From a virus, in IMG/VR virus record IMGVR_UViG_3300022752_000156, positions 1-40,343 of that record: DNA of 40,343 bases, one strand, 5' to 3'. A program made the translations under genes and the position numbers. The notes under the pieces were generated by a model. The model did no database searches, was not told the DNA's origin, and worked only from the letters and a program-made list of their open reading frames with translations. Shown here one piece after another: positions 1 to 8,026 of this stretch (its first letter is position 1; every line of letters begins with the position of its first letter).

Positions 1-373
1 CTGGAACTTTTTCTTTTAACCAAGAATTCATTACTCCAAAATAAACAAGATGTTCATTATCAATTAAAAATAAATCATTTCCATAACGATCTTTGTATGG
101 TTTGATTCCTGCACCTTCTACTAGTTCAATAGCTTTTTCTTTTTTAAATTTTACTTTATACATTTCAATTAATTTATTATAGCGGTCTTTTGCTTGACTT
201 GTAATTACTGCTCCATTTTCTAGTAAAGCAATAACCCCACCATTATCTTGATTATATTGAGATGGCGTAGAAGCATCATAGGATGCATTACTATCTTGTA
301 TTTTATCTGGTGTTACAGTAGCGCAACCAATAAGTAAAAAATTAAGAACCAATACGCTTGCGAATCTCTTCAA
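1..373 (-). CDS. Putative phage lipoprotein (partial, TTG start)
   Basis: The frame is open from 373 to the window edge, so the C-terminus is missing; 124 codons are visible. It begins with TTG, chosen because AAGGAG lies 7 bases upstream and the next residues form a lipoprotein signal: LKRF, then a hydrophobic stretch ending LLIGC, a lipobox with Cys at residue 17. The mature part is hydrophilic (ATVTPDKIQDSNASYDAS...) and has no domain I recognise. It overlaps the end of the preceding 65-aa gene by 32 bases, so both are probably translated from one late lysis-region transcript. A spanin-like or superinfection-exclusion lipoprotein is possible from position alone; that is inference. Confidence 0.75.
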   Translation of the reverse strand, partial: MKRFASVLVLNFLLIGCATVTPDKIQDSNASYDASTPSQYNQDNGGVIALLENGAVITSQAKDRYNKLIEMYKVKFKKEKAIELVEGAGIKPYKDRYGNDLFLIDNEHLVYFGVMNSWLKEKVP

Positions 374-539
374 GATTTTTCTCCTTAATAGATTTTTCTA
401 TTTCATTCTGATGATCTACTTCTTTTTGAGCCTCTTGGCGCTCTTTCATCTCTTTAGTATTTTTTGCGCCAAAGACATTATTGATCGCTTCGAATATTCC
501 GCCAACAAGCCTAACAAATGCGCCAATAAATTCTGTCAC
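342..539 (-). CDS. Small hypothetical protein of lysis cluster (65 aa)
   Basis: Starts with GTG directly after the stop of the upstream lipoprotein gene (TAAGTG), so it is translationally coupled. The first 25 residues are amphipathic to hydrophobic (MTEFIGAFVRLVGGIFEAIN); the rest is a highly charged helix rich in K/E (about residues 26-65), likely a short coiled coil. No family recognised. Its place between holin-like and lipoprotein genes suggests a lysis accessory such as a holin partner or inner spanin, but the N-terminal segment is weak for a true membrane span. Confidence 0.6.
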   Translation of the reverse strand: MTEFIGAFVRLVGGIFEAINNVFGAKNTKEMKERQEAQKEVDHQNEIEKSIKEKNLEEIRKRIGS

Positions 540-998
540 TTATTCTACGTATTCTGCCGTTGCGTCTTTACATCCTGCTGCGATAGCATTAAGAACTTTG
601 ACGGCTAGAGCTGCGTCTCCATTTATCTTTGCGAACTGTGCGGCGTATATGTCTTTAACTGCTACGATATACTTTGCCCAATGCGTTTTTTCTGCTGGAA
701 GATAATCCATAAGAGCTTTTTGTAATTGATCAGGAGTTGGAGTTGCGCCAATAGTTAGGCTTTCAACAATAGTTGAAACATGATTAATCATTTTGGCTTT
801 TTCTTTTCGATCTTCTACAGATAGAGCCTGCTCAAGTACAACGGTACAAATTAGAATTGTGGCTGGTTTAATATATGGAAGAGCATTCTCTACGGCAGTT
901 GTTCCGCCAATTTGATTATCTCCACCAGTATTTGTTGTAGAGCAACCAATCATAAAAATACCCATAAGGGCAACAGCAATTAAGTTTAATTTATTCAT
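540..998 (-). CDS. Phage lipoprotein (152 aa)
   Basis: The signal is a lipoprotein type: MNKLNLIAVALMGIFMIGC with lipobox MIGC and Cys at residue 19. The mature protein is alpha-helical, with small residues and several Ala-rich helices; no catalytic motif is visible. Its ATG overlaps the TGA of the preceding holin-like gene (ATGA), indicating coupling. In tailed phages a lipoprotein beside a holin is often an outer-membrane spanin, but this one is longer than usual o-spanins and is not proline-rich, so the spanin role is only a possibility. A Gram-negative host is implied. Confidence 0.75.
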   Translation of the reverse strand: MNKLNLIAVALMGIFMIGCSTTNTGGDNQIGGTTAVENALPYIKPATILICTVVLEQALSVEDRKEKAKMINHVSTIVESLTIGATPTPDQLQKALMDYLPAEKTHWAKYIVAVKDIYAAQFAKINGDAALAVKVLNAIAAGCKDATAEYVE

Positions 999-1294
999 AT
1001 ATTTTCTCCATGTCCGATTTCTTTTTTTACTCTCTTTTTCGCTTCTTTTGTTTGAGCTACTTTACCGCCTGTAACAGCGGCATCTTTTACTGTAAGAGCA
1101 AAAATAATTCCGCTAACTACAGCAATAAGTTTAGAAATTCCAACTATATATTCTTCTGCTTTATCTGGTAGAAATGCCACTAATGAATTGTCTCCATGAA
1201 TTGCAAAAGCTGTAGCTACTGCTACGACGGTTATAATTCCTGATGTCGAAGATCTCCAATTTGGACCAAAAATTTTAGATAGCATAGTTTTCAT
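995..1294 (-). CDS. Holin-like small membrane protein
   Basis: A 99-aa protein with two hydrophobic segments (about residues 19-34 and 50-67) separated by an acidic loop (LPDKAEEY), and a strongly basic C-terminal tail (KEAKKRVKKEIGHG). This two-span layout with a charged tail is that of class II holins, which make the inner-membrane lesion at the end of infection. The start ATG lies 6 bases after an AAGTGTAA-type late element (1300-1307). It heads a run of overlapping genes ending in two lipoproteins. No endolysin is next to it; the only muralytic enzyme in the window is the SleB protein near 31.3 kb. Function is inferred from topology and neighbours. Confidence 0.6.
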   Translation of the reverse strand: MKTMLSKIFGPNWRSSTSGIITVVAVATAFAIHGDNSLVAFLPDKAEEYIVGISKLIAVVSGIIFALTVKDAAVTGGKVAQTKEAKKRVKKEIGHGENI

Positions 1295-1299
1295 TATAT

Positions 1300-1307
1300 A
1301 TTACACT
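1300..1307 (-). promoter_or_regulatory. Late-type element ATAGTGTAATA
   Basis: GTGTAA lies 6 bases before the ATG of the holin-like gene, just after the stop of the preceding gene. It is one of the 17 sites of this motif. Confidence 0.5.
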
Positions 1308-1313
1308 ATAATA

Positions 1314-1628
1314 TTAAGAGAAATCTTTTATATATTTATTAATAAAATTAACAGCTACTTCTGCTACTGGTAATTTATCTATTTGTAAAGAATCAAATAT
1401 TTCTGATTCTATTTCAACCTCTTCTTTTGTCTTATTTTCTTTATTTGCTCTATTAGAGAAGGCTTTTCCCTCTAGAGGATTTTTCTTATTATTATAAGCT
1501 TGTTCATCAACATATCCAGCTAATATAACTGTAATAGTTTTATTTTTTGTATTAATAATAGTCTCAACTATTTCCCATAGAGAAGCATCTACTCCATAAG
1601 AAGTCTCTAATTTTTTATTAAAAATCAT
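1314..1628 (-). CDS. Conserved-looking hypothetical phage protein (104 aa)
   Basis: A soluble alpha/beta protein beginning MIFNKKLETSYGVDASLWEI and containing KNKTITVILAGYVDEQAY, a stretch that resembles short virion-associated proteins found behind tail-fibre genes in other phages. I cannot name the family. The C-terminal half is charged and helical. It lies between the terminal tail-fibre gene and the lysis cluster, with 40 noncoding bases upstream and no late element, so it is likely read through from the fibre gene at 2637. Confidence 0.6.
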   Translation of the reverse strand: MIFNKKLETSYGVDASLWEIVETIINTKNKTITVILAGYVDEQAYNNKKNPLEGKAFSNRANKENKTKEEVEIESEIFDSLQIDKLPVAEVAVNFINKYIKDFS

Positions 1629-1668
1629 TTAATATATTATATTAAGTTTTAGATACAAAGTCAATTTT

Positions 1669-2637
1669 TTAGGCATTTACACTTTTTATTACTGCAAAAT
1701 TGATAACTGGCGCTTCAGCTAAGGCACCCGCTGATAAATTTGTTATAGATATTACGCATGAATTTACTGCGACAGCATCCACATGGAGATTATATGCTCC
1801 CGCAGTTGCTCCAGAACTTATAGATAAAATAACTATATCTGTAGCTGCAATCGAAGTATTATTTAAAGTAAATGAAACTTCTGCTCCCGCTGCTAAACTT
1901 GCATTATTCATAGTTATTTGACCACAAATTTTATTTAATGTTACAGCTGTTGATTTACTAGTTAATTGAGTAACAGTTCCTCCTACCCCAGTACCAGAAA
2001 GATTTCCATATCCAATTTTGCCGCTAGATGAAATTGTTCCTGTAACAAAAATACTTCCAGATCCAGCAAAGCGAACTCTTTCTACTAAAGCACTTGCATC
2101 TGCTATATTTAAACTGACATTTGCTCTTCCATCTGTATCCCATCCTTGCATTATACTTGCCGCACTAATAACTGTTCCAGTATTCAATGGGGATCTAAAT
2201 AATAAACGACTTCCATATTTAGTATTTGTATTTGTTATTATTATGCCTTGCACATAATCTGCTGTAGCATGAGAAATTTCTAGAATTGAAGTTGGACTTG
2301 TTGACCCAATCCCAACTCGACCGCTAGAATCAATTCGGAGGCGTTCAGTTGTGTCTGTATAAAATCTTATATAGCCCGTAGCTCCAGTAGATTCTGCATT
2401 TATTTTTAATGTGCTGTCAAATTGATAATCATTACCAGATCCAATTCTTGTAGATCCATTAACATGAAGCTTTACGAGTGGAACTGCTACTCCAATCCCA
2501 ACGTTTCCAGAAGAATCTATAGAAATAGTTTGGCCTGTAAATCTTTTTAATTCTCCAGCTACAACTGCTAAAATTGAAGAAGAACTTAAATCAATAGAAT
2601 TGACCGCGGGAAAATTTTTTATATTTTTACTTGGCAT
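1669..2637 (-). CDS. Tail fibre protein with VGIG repeats
   Basis: A 322-aa beta-rich protein. After a short N-terminus (MPSKNIKNFPAVN) it has two copies of the tail-fibre repeat in which an SSGxVGIG motif leads into a short beta segment: SGNVGIGVAVPLVKLHV near residue 45 and SGRVGIGSTSPTSILEI near residue 105. This repeat is typical of trimeric phage fibres and of the stalk before S74 chaperone domains; no S74 domain follows, so the C-terminus (Ser/Ala/Gly-rich, about 210-322) is probably the receptor-facing or trimerising end. The late element AAGTGTAAA sits 9 bases before the start and overlaps the stop of the upstream gene. Confidence 0.8.
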   Translation of the reverse strand: MPSKNIKNFPAVNSIDLSSSSILAVVAGELKRFTGQTISIDSSGNVGIGVAVPLVKLHVNGSTRIGSGNDYQFDSTLKINAESTGATGYIRFYTDTTERLRIDSSGRVGIGSTSPTSILEISHATADYVQGIIITNTNTKYGSRLLFRSPLNTGTVISAASIMQGWDTDGRANVSLNIADASALVERVRFAGSGSIFVTGTISSSGKIGYGNLSGTGVGGTVTQLTSKSTAVTLNKICGQITMNNASLAAGAEVSFTLNNTSIAATDIVILSISSGATAGAYNLHVDAVAVNSCVISITNLSAGALAEAPVINFAVIKSVNA

Positions 2638-2645
2638 ATTATTTA

Positions 2646-2654
2646 TTTACACTT
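2646..2654 (-). promoter_or_regulatory. Late-type element AAGTGTAAA
   Basis: The motif lies 9 bases upstream of the fibre gene that starts at 2637, and overlaps the TAA of the upstream gene. Confidence 0.5.
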
Positions 2655-3948
2655 AATAGTTGAGTATATAAGTATCAAACCAAGAAAGATCATATTCAAT
2701 AGAACTTTCTGTCCCTGAGAGCCCTGAGGTTAGCCCTGCATTTGATCCGTCTAATAAACCACTTGCATATCCATATAATACATTTCCACTAGCAAATATC
2801 CCTCTATTACCAAAATCTGGATCAAGATCAAAGTTAAAACTTAAATTTGCTGTTTTGTTACTTCCTATAGAGGAATTATAGTTTATATTATTAAATTTAG
2901 CTCCGCTAAATAAAAATCTAGAGGGATACACTCCATTGGGATTACAACTTGAATTAAAATTAATTATTATATTATAATCTTGATCTCTATTTAAAGTGTC
3001 AAAAAATGAACCTGATAAATTTTCTTCTACGATAAAACTTAAATCAAGATTACAATTAACTGGAAAACGAATTGTTCTGCCTAAAGGAAATTTATAATTT
3101 AATGAACGTAAATTATCCCTTTCAAATGATATATCTAAATTAATACTTTGCAAAGTATCTGTATAGAATAAAACTCCAGTCGTATTAGCTGTAGAAAATA
3201 TTACATTAGAATCTCCTGGTAATAAAATATTATTCCCACTAACTTGAGTGTCATTTGGATTTAAATATTTTGGTATTATAATTTTTTCATTGTTTGTAAT
3301 TAAGTTTCCAGACTTAGGATTTAATATAGTATATGGAATATCATTTCCACTTATATAGTAAATAATATTATCTGCAATGTAAGCCTGACGAACATCGGGT
3401 AACTCTCCAACAGATAAAGAAAATGAATAATTAGTAAGATAACAATTTTGAAAATGTAGTAAAGAATAACCTGTAGATGCTGGATCAAGTACATCAACTA
3501 AACCTGTTGGATTTACAGAATAATCTGTTAATGGGTAATTATTAAAAAGATCTTCATCATTATTATTAATCACAACATAGAAATCTTTTTTATCAACCAA
3601 AGAATTATCCTGACAAATTCCAGAAAACATCGGTCCTTGAATTGAAGATTGAAAGGTTGCAACGTCAAAGTTTAATCTATTTTCATTTGTAAATCCATCT
3701 GGAATATAATTAAAATTTAAATTAACTGTTGGCTGGGAAGCTAGTCCACGAAATATATTTTTCTTTGATCCAAATCCAGCAAGATTAATTCTATTTTCGT
3801 CTATGCTATAATTTACGCTTTGTATTTTTTCTATTCTTTTTAGAATTTGATATCCGCTTAAATAATAGTCAGTATATGGGTTTTGTTCTCCAGAATATGG
3901 ACTAACAAATAAGCCTTCTACATTATAGATTATTCTATTTCTAGCCAT
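2653..3948 (-). CDS. Virion structural protein with repeated beta-domains (tail-tube-like)
   Basis: A 431-aa beta-rich, Asn-rich protein. The sequence alternates segments of the kind VNLNFNYIPDGFTNENRL (about residue 75) and NCNLDLSFIVEENLSGSFF (about 300) with YLTNYSFSLSVGELPDVRQA (about 170), suggesting two related domains fused in tandem. The pattern, strands around a loop followed by an SVG-P turn, resembles tail-tube or tube-related virion proteins, but I cannot confirm this by eye. It sits among fibre genes and has a late element 22 bases upstream of its ATG with GGATTAAGG between them acting as a plausible ribosome site. Confidence 0.6.
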   Translation of the reverse strand: MARNRIIYNVEGLFVSPYSGEQNPYTDYYLSGYQILKRIEKIQSVNYSIDENRINLAGFGSKKNIFRGLASQPTVNLNFNYIPDGFTNENRLNFDVATFQSSIQGPMFSGICQDNSLVDKKDFYVVINNNDEDLFNNYPLTDYSVNPTGLVDVLDPASTGYSLLHFQNCYLTNYSFSLSVGELPDVRQAYIADNIIYYISGNDIPYTILNPKSGNLITNNEKIIIPKYLNPNDTQVSGNNILLPGDSNVIFSTANTTGVLFYTDTLQSINLDISFERDNLRSLNYKFPLGRTIRFPVNCNLDLSFIVEENLSGSFFDTLNRDQDYNIIINFNSSCNPNGVYPSRFLFSGAKFNNINYNSSIGSNKTANLSFNFDLDPDFGNRGIFASGNVLYGYASGLLDGSNAGLTSGLSGTESSIEYDLSWFDTYILNY

Positions 3949-3969
3949 TTACCTTAATCCTTATATAGG

Positions 3970-3978
3970 ATTACACTT
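3970..3978 (-). promoter_or_regulatory. Late-type element AAGTGTAAT
   Basis: The exact consensus lies 22 bases upstream of the ATG at 3948, leaving room for a ribosome-binding site in this case. Confidence 0.55.
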
Positions 3979-3995
3979 TTATTTGAATTTATATT

Positions 3996-5396
3996 TTACC
4001 AAGTAGACATCGCAGTTCTTGTCCAATTGGAACCATTATGTCTATAGAAATAATTATCTTCAAATGCCAATTGACCACTATATCCAGGACTATTTGGGCT
4101 AGTTGGCGAAACTTGAGATCTTAATATTATATTACAATAATCTACTGTAAATGTATGTGAACCTGGAGATTGTTTTGTTCTAGACGAAGCATCTCCAATA
4201 AGGAATGCTCCTGTCATACTTGACGTTGATATTAAAGAATTAACTCCTCCTAAGATAAAATTACCACTTCCATATAGTATTTGTGATCCTAATGAGCCAA
4301 TGATAAAATTATCTGATTTTGCTTGAAAGATAACATTGCTTCGACCACCGATTATCGTATTGCCTACAGTTGAAGAATCAAAATTACTATTTACGGTAGA
4401 ATTACAAGAAAAAGCTAAGAATGAACCTTTACTTGAACTAATATTAGATCTTGGTGAGCTTATTAGATGAGAATCTGAAGATGAACTAATAAAAGCCACA
4501 TCTGAGGAAAAAATAGAGCTATTATTACCGACAAGTAAACATCCGCTTGTAGAATTAATTACTGCGGAGTCTATTGCATAATTAGCGCAACTACGACTAG
4601 AATTTAAAACTGTGGCTTGAGATCCAAAAGCTATTGAAGAATCTTGAGAGCCTATAATAGTTGAATATTTTGAACGGCAGATGCATGCTCGTGCAGAATG
4701 AGATATATTATTATAAAATCCAGTTTCATTTGGATCATAAATAGATATGCCAGTATTATTTATAACATTATCGCAACCAGCAAGAATATTAGAATACACA
4801 CCTTCTAAAATTGCATTATTTTGTCCTCCAAATATTGAAGAGATATATGGATCAGATCCACTAATTAAAGAAAACATAGAAGAGATAATGCCACCACCAT
4901 ATGCACGGACTGTTTTATTACTGTCACCATTGATGATTGTAGACCAAGAACTTGAATTTATTTCATTAGAATTTCCTCCTATAATTGCATTATCGCAGAA
5001 ATCAACATTTTGTGTTCCAGATAATTTATTAAATGCTCCTCCTAAAATTACTGAGTTTGAATGTTGATTTGTATTTCTAGTACCTCCAAGAATTAAAGAA
5101 CTGCAAGCGGGAGTAGTACCGAATGCTCCAACGCCTCTGGTTCCGCTCAGTACATTAAGTGATCCACCTAATATTATAGAATTTGTTGATCCAATAATAT
5201 TATTTGTTCCAGCTATAAATGCTGAAGAGTTAATCTCATATCCTACACTCCTGCCTCCTGTTACAAAAATACCATTTTTTGAAAAATTTAATCCTGGAGG
5301 TTTTATTTGAAAATTTAACTCACTCCCAGGCACTTGCACTAATCTAGGATTATCAGCAGTTTGAGCTAATAAGAATACATCATAATCTGTAGCCAT
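3996..5396 (-). CDS. Tail fibre / adhesin with YadA-head-like beta-roll repeats
   Basis: A 466-aa protein. After an N-terminal segment (MATDYDVFLLAQTADNPRL) it is built of about 14-residue repeats of the type NSIILGGSLNVLSGT, NSVILGGAFNKLSGT, NAIIGGNSNEI, the pattern of left-handed beta-roll heads in YadA-like trimeric adhesins. The last 40 residues (SPTSPNSPGYSGQLAFED then YFYRHNGSNWTRTAMSTW) form a C-terminal module shared with the proteins at 5400, 5724 and 7521. It is separated by 3 bases from the stop side of its upstream neighbour, so it is co-transcribed. The repeats are degenerate and rich in Ser/Cys. It probably binds the host surface. Confidence 0.75.
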   Translation of the reverse strand: MATDYDVFLLAQTADNPRLVQVPGSELNFQIKPPGLNFSKNGIFVTGGRSVGYEINSSAFIAGTNNIIGSTNSIILGGSLNVLSGTRGVGAFGTTPACSSLILGGTRNTNQHSNSVILGGAFNKLSGTQNVDFCDNAIIGGNSNEINSSSWSTIINGDSNKTVRAYGGGIISSMFSLISGSDPYISSIFGGQNNAILEGVYSNILAGCDNVINNTGISIYDPNETGFYNNISHSARACICRSKYSTIIGSQDSSIAFGSQATVLNSSRSCANYAIDSAVINSTSGCLLVGNNSSIFSSDVAFISSSSDSHLISSPRSNISSSKGSFLAFSCNSTVNSNFDSSTVGNTIIGGRSNVIFQAKSDNFIIGSLGSQILYGSGNFILGGVNSLISTSSMTGAFLIGDASSRTKQSPGSHTFTVDYCNIILRSQVSPTSPNSPGYSGQLAFEDNYFYRHNGSNWTRTAMSTW

Positions 5397-5399
5397 AAA

Positions 5400-5669
5400 T
5401 TAAAAAGTCTCCAAGCTTAATTTAGCCCAAAGACCATTGGTCACTCCATCTCCGCTAATACAGAGATAAAGACCACTTTGGTTCCAAGCTAATTGTCCAG
5501 AATATCCTATAGAATTTTGAGAAACTGGAGCAGAATTCGCACCAATTCTAACTCCAGCATTTAAATTTACTTCAGAAATATTTCCCGTAATTCTAGGATA
5601 CCTTAAATCTAATTGACCAGAATTAGTAAGTTGTTCTGTAAATATTTGTAATCCATTAAATGTACGCAT
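5400..5669 (-). CDS. Short tail-fibre accessory protein (89 aa)
   Basis: I place the start at 5669, not at an in-frame ATG 54 bases earlier. From 5669 the protein begins MRTFNGLQIFTEQLTNSGQL, matching the start of its paralogue at 7521-7799, and the late element lies 8 bases upstream of this ATG. The C-terminal half (IGYSGQLAWNQSGLYLCISG, then NGLWAKLSLETF) is the fibre C-terminal module found in its neighbours. It has no beta-roll repeats. It may be a fibre cap, adaptor or minor tip protein. The two short proteins each sit directly upstream of a long beta-roll fibre, giving short-long, short-long pairs. Confidence 0.7.
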   Translation of the reverse strand: MRTFNGLQIFTEQLTNSGQLDLRYPRITGNISEVNLNAGVRIGANSAPVSQNSIGYSGQLAWNQSGLYLCISGDGVTNGLWAKLSLETF

Positions 5670-5676
5670 ATAATAA

Positions 5677-5685
5677 ATTACACAG
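5677..5685 (-). promoter_or_regulatory. Late-type element CTGTGTAAT
   Basis: GTGTAA is followed by 8 bases and then the ATG at 5669. This fixes the start of the 89-aa gene. Confidence 0.5.
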
Positions 5686-5723
5686 AATATAAAAATATTA
5701 AATAAATTTAGATTGTGTATCAA

Positions 5724-7517
5724 TTACCATTCAGATAAAGCGCTTCTTCTCCATTTTATACCATTATGATAGTAAATATAATTAGAGTCTACGATGAATT
5801 GTCCGCTTTGCCCAACGCTATTTGATGTTATTGGATATACTTCATTTGCTAATTGAAATTTAATAGAAGTGAAAGTTTTTGTACCGTTAATTGTCTGGTT
5901 ACCAGTATTATAAACTAAATTAGAAGCAATTACGCCTCCGCTTGGTGCATAGATTCCACTTGCAAAATCTAGCGTTAGTGTATTAGGGCCATAGGAATTA
6001 TGAATTCTATTTTGTCCATCGCTTAAAACTGCGGAGCCATCATGACCAGACTGAATTATTGCACATCTTCCGCCAATGACATAACTATAAGGAGAATTTA
6101 TAATACAATGATTACCGCCACCTCCTATAAAAGAATAATTTGAACCTGTGCAGATCCAGTTTGCGCATCCCCCAACTATAGTAGAATGCTGTTGAGTACA
6201 GTTTCTATTGGCTTGTCCACCTCCAATAAAATTAAAATTCCCACTTATAGTACTAAAAAATCCTCCTCCAATAAAGCTTTGACATCCATTCACAGTATTA
6301 GAATCTCCACCAACTAGAGAATAGCAGCTTTTTTGTCTTAAAATATTAGATTTTCCACCTATTATTATTCCGCCCAAACTTTCATTATTGATTATGTTAG
6401 CGCAACCACCTAAAATTACAGAACAACTTGATCCTGTTAAAATTTGATTTGCTCTACCTCCTAAGATTGCAGAAGCAGTAACTAATCTACTTGTTTGAAA
6501 TCCCGATCCATCATGTCTATAGTAATAAGGATAGCAACTAGCGCGAATTGTATTAGAGCATCCTCCTAAAATTATACTGTGTTCTACTTGATCAGCTATT
6601 AAACTACCAGCACCACCTAAAACTGCATTAACGCTAGTATCCCTCCAACATGCGATATCTCCACCCCATATAGGACCGCCAAGATAAGCAATATTTGTAG
6701 TTCCACAAATACGCGAATTTGAAGAACCTAAAATAGCCGATGATGAGCCTTTTATAATAGAGTTACTTCCGCCACCTAAAATCATATTCATGCTACTTGA
6801 ACTATAAGCAGAGTAAAAATTAGTTACTCCACTTAAATAACCTGTGCCAAAAGTTCCATTAAAAGCTAATATACCAGTAAATGCAGATCGATCTGCGTTT
6901 TTCTCTGAAAAAGAATTTTGACTCCCACCAATAATAGCATTACCGAACCCACCCTTTTCCGTTGCATATAAACCGCCAGTTCCGTCAAGAAACCTAATAG
7001 TTCCTAACGAACTGCTATACCATGCACTCAAAAGAGAGGTGCAAGTAGTATTTATTATTGAACCTCCATAAGAATTTATAATAGATTGCCATATTCCTCC
7101 AGATATTTGACTCGAATAAGAGTTTAGTATCATGCCACCATAGGATTTTCTAATTGATGAATTGACTGATCCAACAATAGAATTAAAGCAGGTATAAGTA
7201 TTTAAATCATCTTGAAGAAATTCTCCAGAAATAATTGAAGATTCTGAATTTATAATTGTTTGATTTTGACCATATATTGTTGACGAATTACTTCCAATCA
7301 AAACATTATCTAAAACTGTTGGAAAAAGATAGTATTGATATCCTGTTGGCCTAATGATTTTATTATTAGAATTTTTATTATATAAAGCTAGGTTATTTGT
7401 ATTAAATATTAAATCGCCTGTATCATTTAATATTAATGGAGAAACTCCTGGGCTTAAATTAGTATAACCTTTTGTTATACTATCATAAACTACGGTTGAT
7501 AAAATTCTATCAGGCAT
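5724..7517 (-). CDS. Long tail fibre with YadA-head-like beta-roll repeats
   Basis: The largest fibre here (597 aa). The N-terminus starts MPDRILSTVVYDSITKGYTN. Residues about 70-500 are repeats such as NAVLGGAGSLI, HSIILGGCSNTI, SAILGGRANQIL and SVILGGCANII, each about 14-16 residues, the beta-roll type seen in trimeric adhesin heads. A short KTFTSIKFQLANEV segment then leads into the shared C-terminal module (SVGQSGQFIVDSNYIYYHNG, ending RRSALSEW). Unusually many cysteines fall within the repeats. It follows the 92-aa paralogue with a 3-base gap and is probably on the same transcript. Predicted role: host recognition. Confidence 0.8.
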   Translation of the reverse strand: MPDRILSTVVYDSITKGYTNLSPGVSPLILNDTGDLIFNTNNLALYNKNSNNKIIRPTGYQYYLFPTVLDNVLIGSNSSTIYGQNQTIINSESSIISGEFLQDDLNTYTCFNSIVGSVNSSIRKSYGGMILNSYSSQISGGIWQSIINSYGGSIINTTCTSLLSAWYSSSLGTIRFLDGTGGLYATEKGGFGNAIIGGSQNSFSEKNADRSAFTGILAFNGTFGTGYLSGVTNFYSAYSSSSMNMILGGGSNSIIKGSSSAILGSSNSRICGTTNIAYLGGPIWGGDIACWRDTSVNAVLGGAGSLIADQVEHSIILGGCSNTIRASCYPYYYRHDGSGFQTSRLVTASAILGGRANQILTGSSCSVILGGCANIINNESLGGIIIGGKSNILRQKSCYSLVGGDSNTVNGCQSFIGGGFFSTISGNFNFIGGGQANRNCTQQHSTIVGGCANWICTGSNYSFIGGGGNHCIINSPYSYVIGGRCAIIQSGHDGSAVLSDGQNRIHNSYGPNTLTLDFASGIYAPSGGVIASNLVYNTGNQTINGTKTFTSIKFQLANEVYPITSNSVGQSGQFIVDSNYIYYHNGIKWRRSALSEW

Positions 7518-7520
7518 AAA

Positions 7521-7799
7521 TTAAAAACTTCCTATAATCGTCTTTTTCCAAAGACCATTTCCTACTCCGTTTCCACTTGTACAAATATAAAGTGAATTTG
7601 AATCCCAACAAATTTGTCCACTTACTCCTGGTGCTATAGAACCAGTTGGTATACCAAATGGTTGAATGACAAATAAATTTTGAAATGTTTTTGGACCAGT
7701 AATAGTATTTTCTCCTGTAATTCCAACGTAACGAGCGTCTAATTGACCACTATTTGTTAGTTGTTCAGTAAAGATTTGATAACCATTAAAAGTACGCAT
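7521..7799 (-). CDS. Short tail-fibre accessory protein (92 aa)
   Basis: Begins MRTFNGYQIFTEQLTNSGQL, nearly identical over 20 residues to the paralogue at 5400-5669, then diverges (ITGENTITGPKTFQNLFV) and ends in the shared module (APGVSGQICWDSNSLYICTS, then NGLWKKTIIGSF). The segment TGPKTFQNL resembles the short connector found near the end of many tail fibres. It heads a late unit: a late element lies 8 bases before the ATG. Its conserved N-terminus may be an attachment module to the baseplate or fibre. Function is inferred. Confidence 0.7.
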   Translation of the reverse strand: MRTFNGYQIFTEQLTNSGQLDARYVGITGENTITGPKTFQNLFVIQPFGIPTGSIAPGVSGQICWDSNSLYICTSGNGVGNGLWKKTIIGSF

Positions 7800-7806
7800 A
7801 CATATT

Positions 7807-7815
7807 ATTACACAA
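7807..7815 (-). promoter_or_regulatory. Late-type element TTGTGTAAT
   Basis: GTGTAA is followed by 8 bases and then the ATG at 7799. It is nearly back to back with a plus-strand site at 7819-7827. Confidence 0.5.
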
Positions 7816-7818
7816 AAA

Positions 7819-7827
7819 TAGTGTATA
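7819..7827 (+). promoter_or_regulatory. Late-type element TAGTGTATA (plus strand)
   Basis: GTGTAT is followed by 8 bases and then the ATG at 7835. The 17 bases GTGTATATATTTATATG are identical to those at the start of the gene at 15374. Confidence 0.45.
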
Positions 7828-7834
7828 TATTTAT

Positions 7835-8026
7835 ATGAAAGAAATATGCTACGTCGCAGATAAAAAAGAGAATTCGTATGTGATTTTAAAAAAAGAAATT
7901 GACCTGGATACTGGAAATTCTATCTTAACAGAACTAGAAGAAATTAAAGATATTGGAGCAGCTCGGTTAAAATATGGAGATTTAAAAATGATATTTTCTT
8001 CTGACTCAGAGTCTGCTATGGTATAA
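7835..8026 (+). CDS. Small hypothetical protein on opposite strand (63 aa)
   Basis: The only plus-strand gene in the tail block. It fills the gap between the fibre cluster and the portal gene and ends 21 bases inside the portal 3-prime end (convergent). Composition is that of a real soluble protein: charged, K/E-rich, MKEICYVADKKENSYVILKK, with no repeats. A late element with the same 8-base spacing as neighbours supports its reality. No Shine-Dalgarno is present. Function unknown. Confidence 0.55.
   Translation: MKEICYVADKKENSYVILKKEIDLDTGNSILTELEEIKDIGAARLKYGDLKMIFSSDSESAMV

Noticed and set aside
1671-1680. AAGTGTAAATG near the end of the fibre gene as a further late element
   Set aside because: It encodes the last residues of the fibre protein (SVNA) and no open frame follows.
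5670-5723. Upstream ATG extending the 89-aa fibre accessory protein to 107 aa
   Set aside because: The extension is hydrophobic and unlike the paralogue, and it overlaps the late element; the internal ATG matches the paralogue start.
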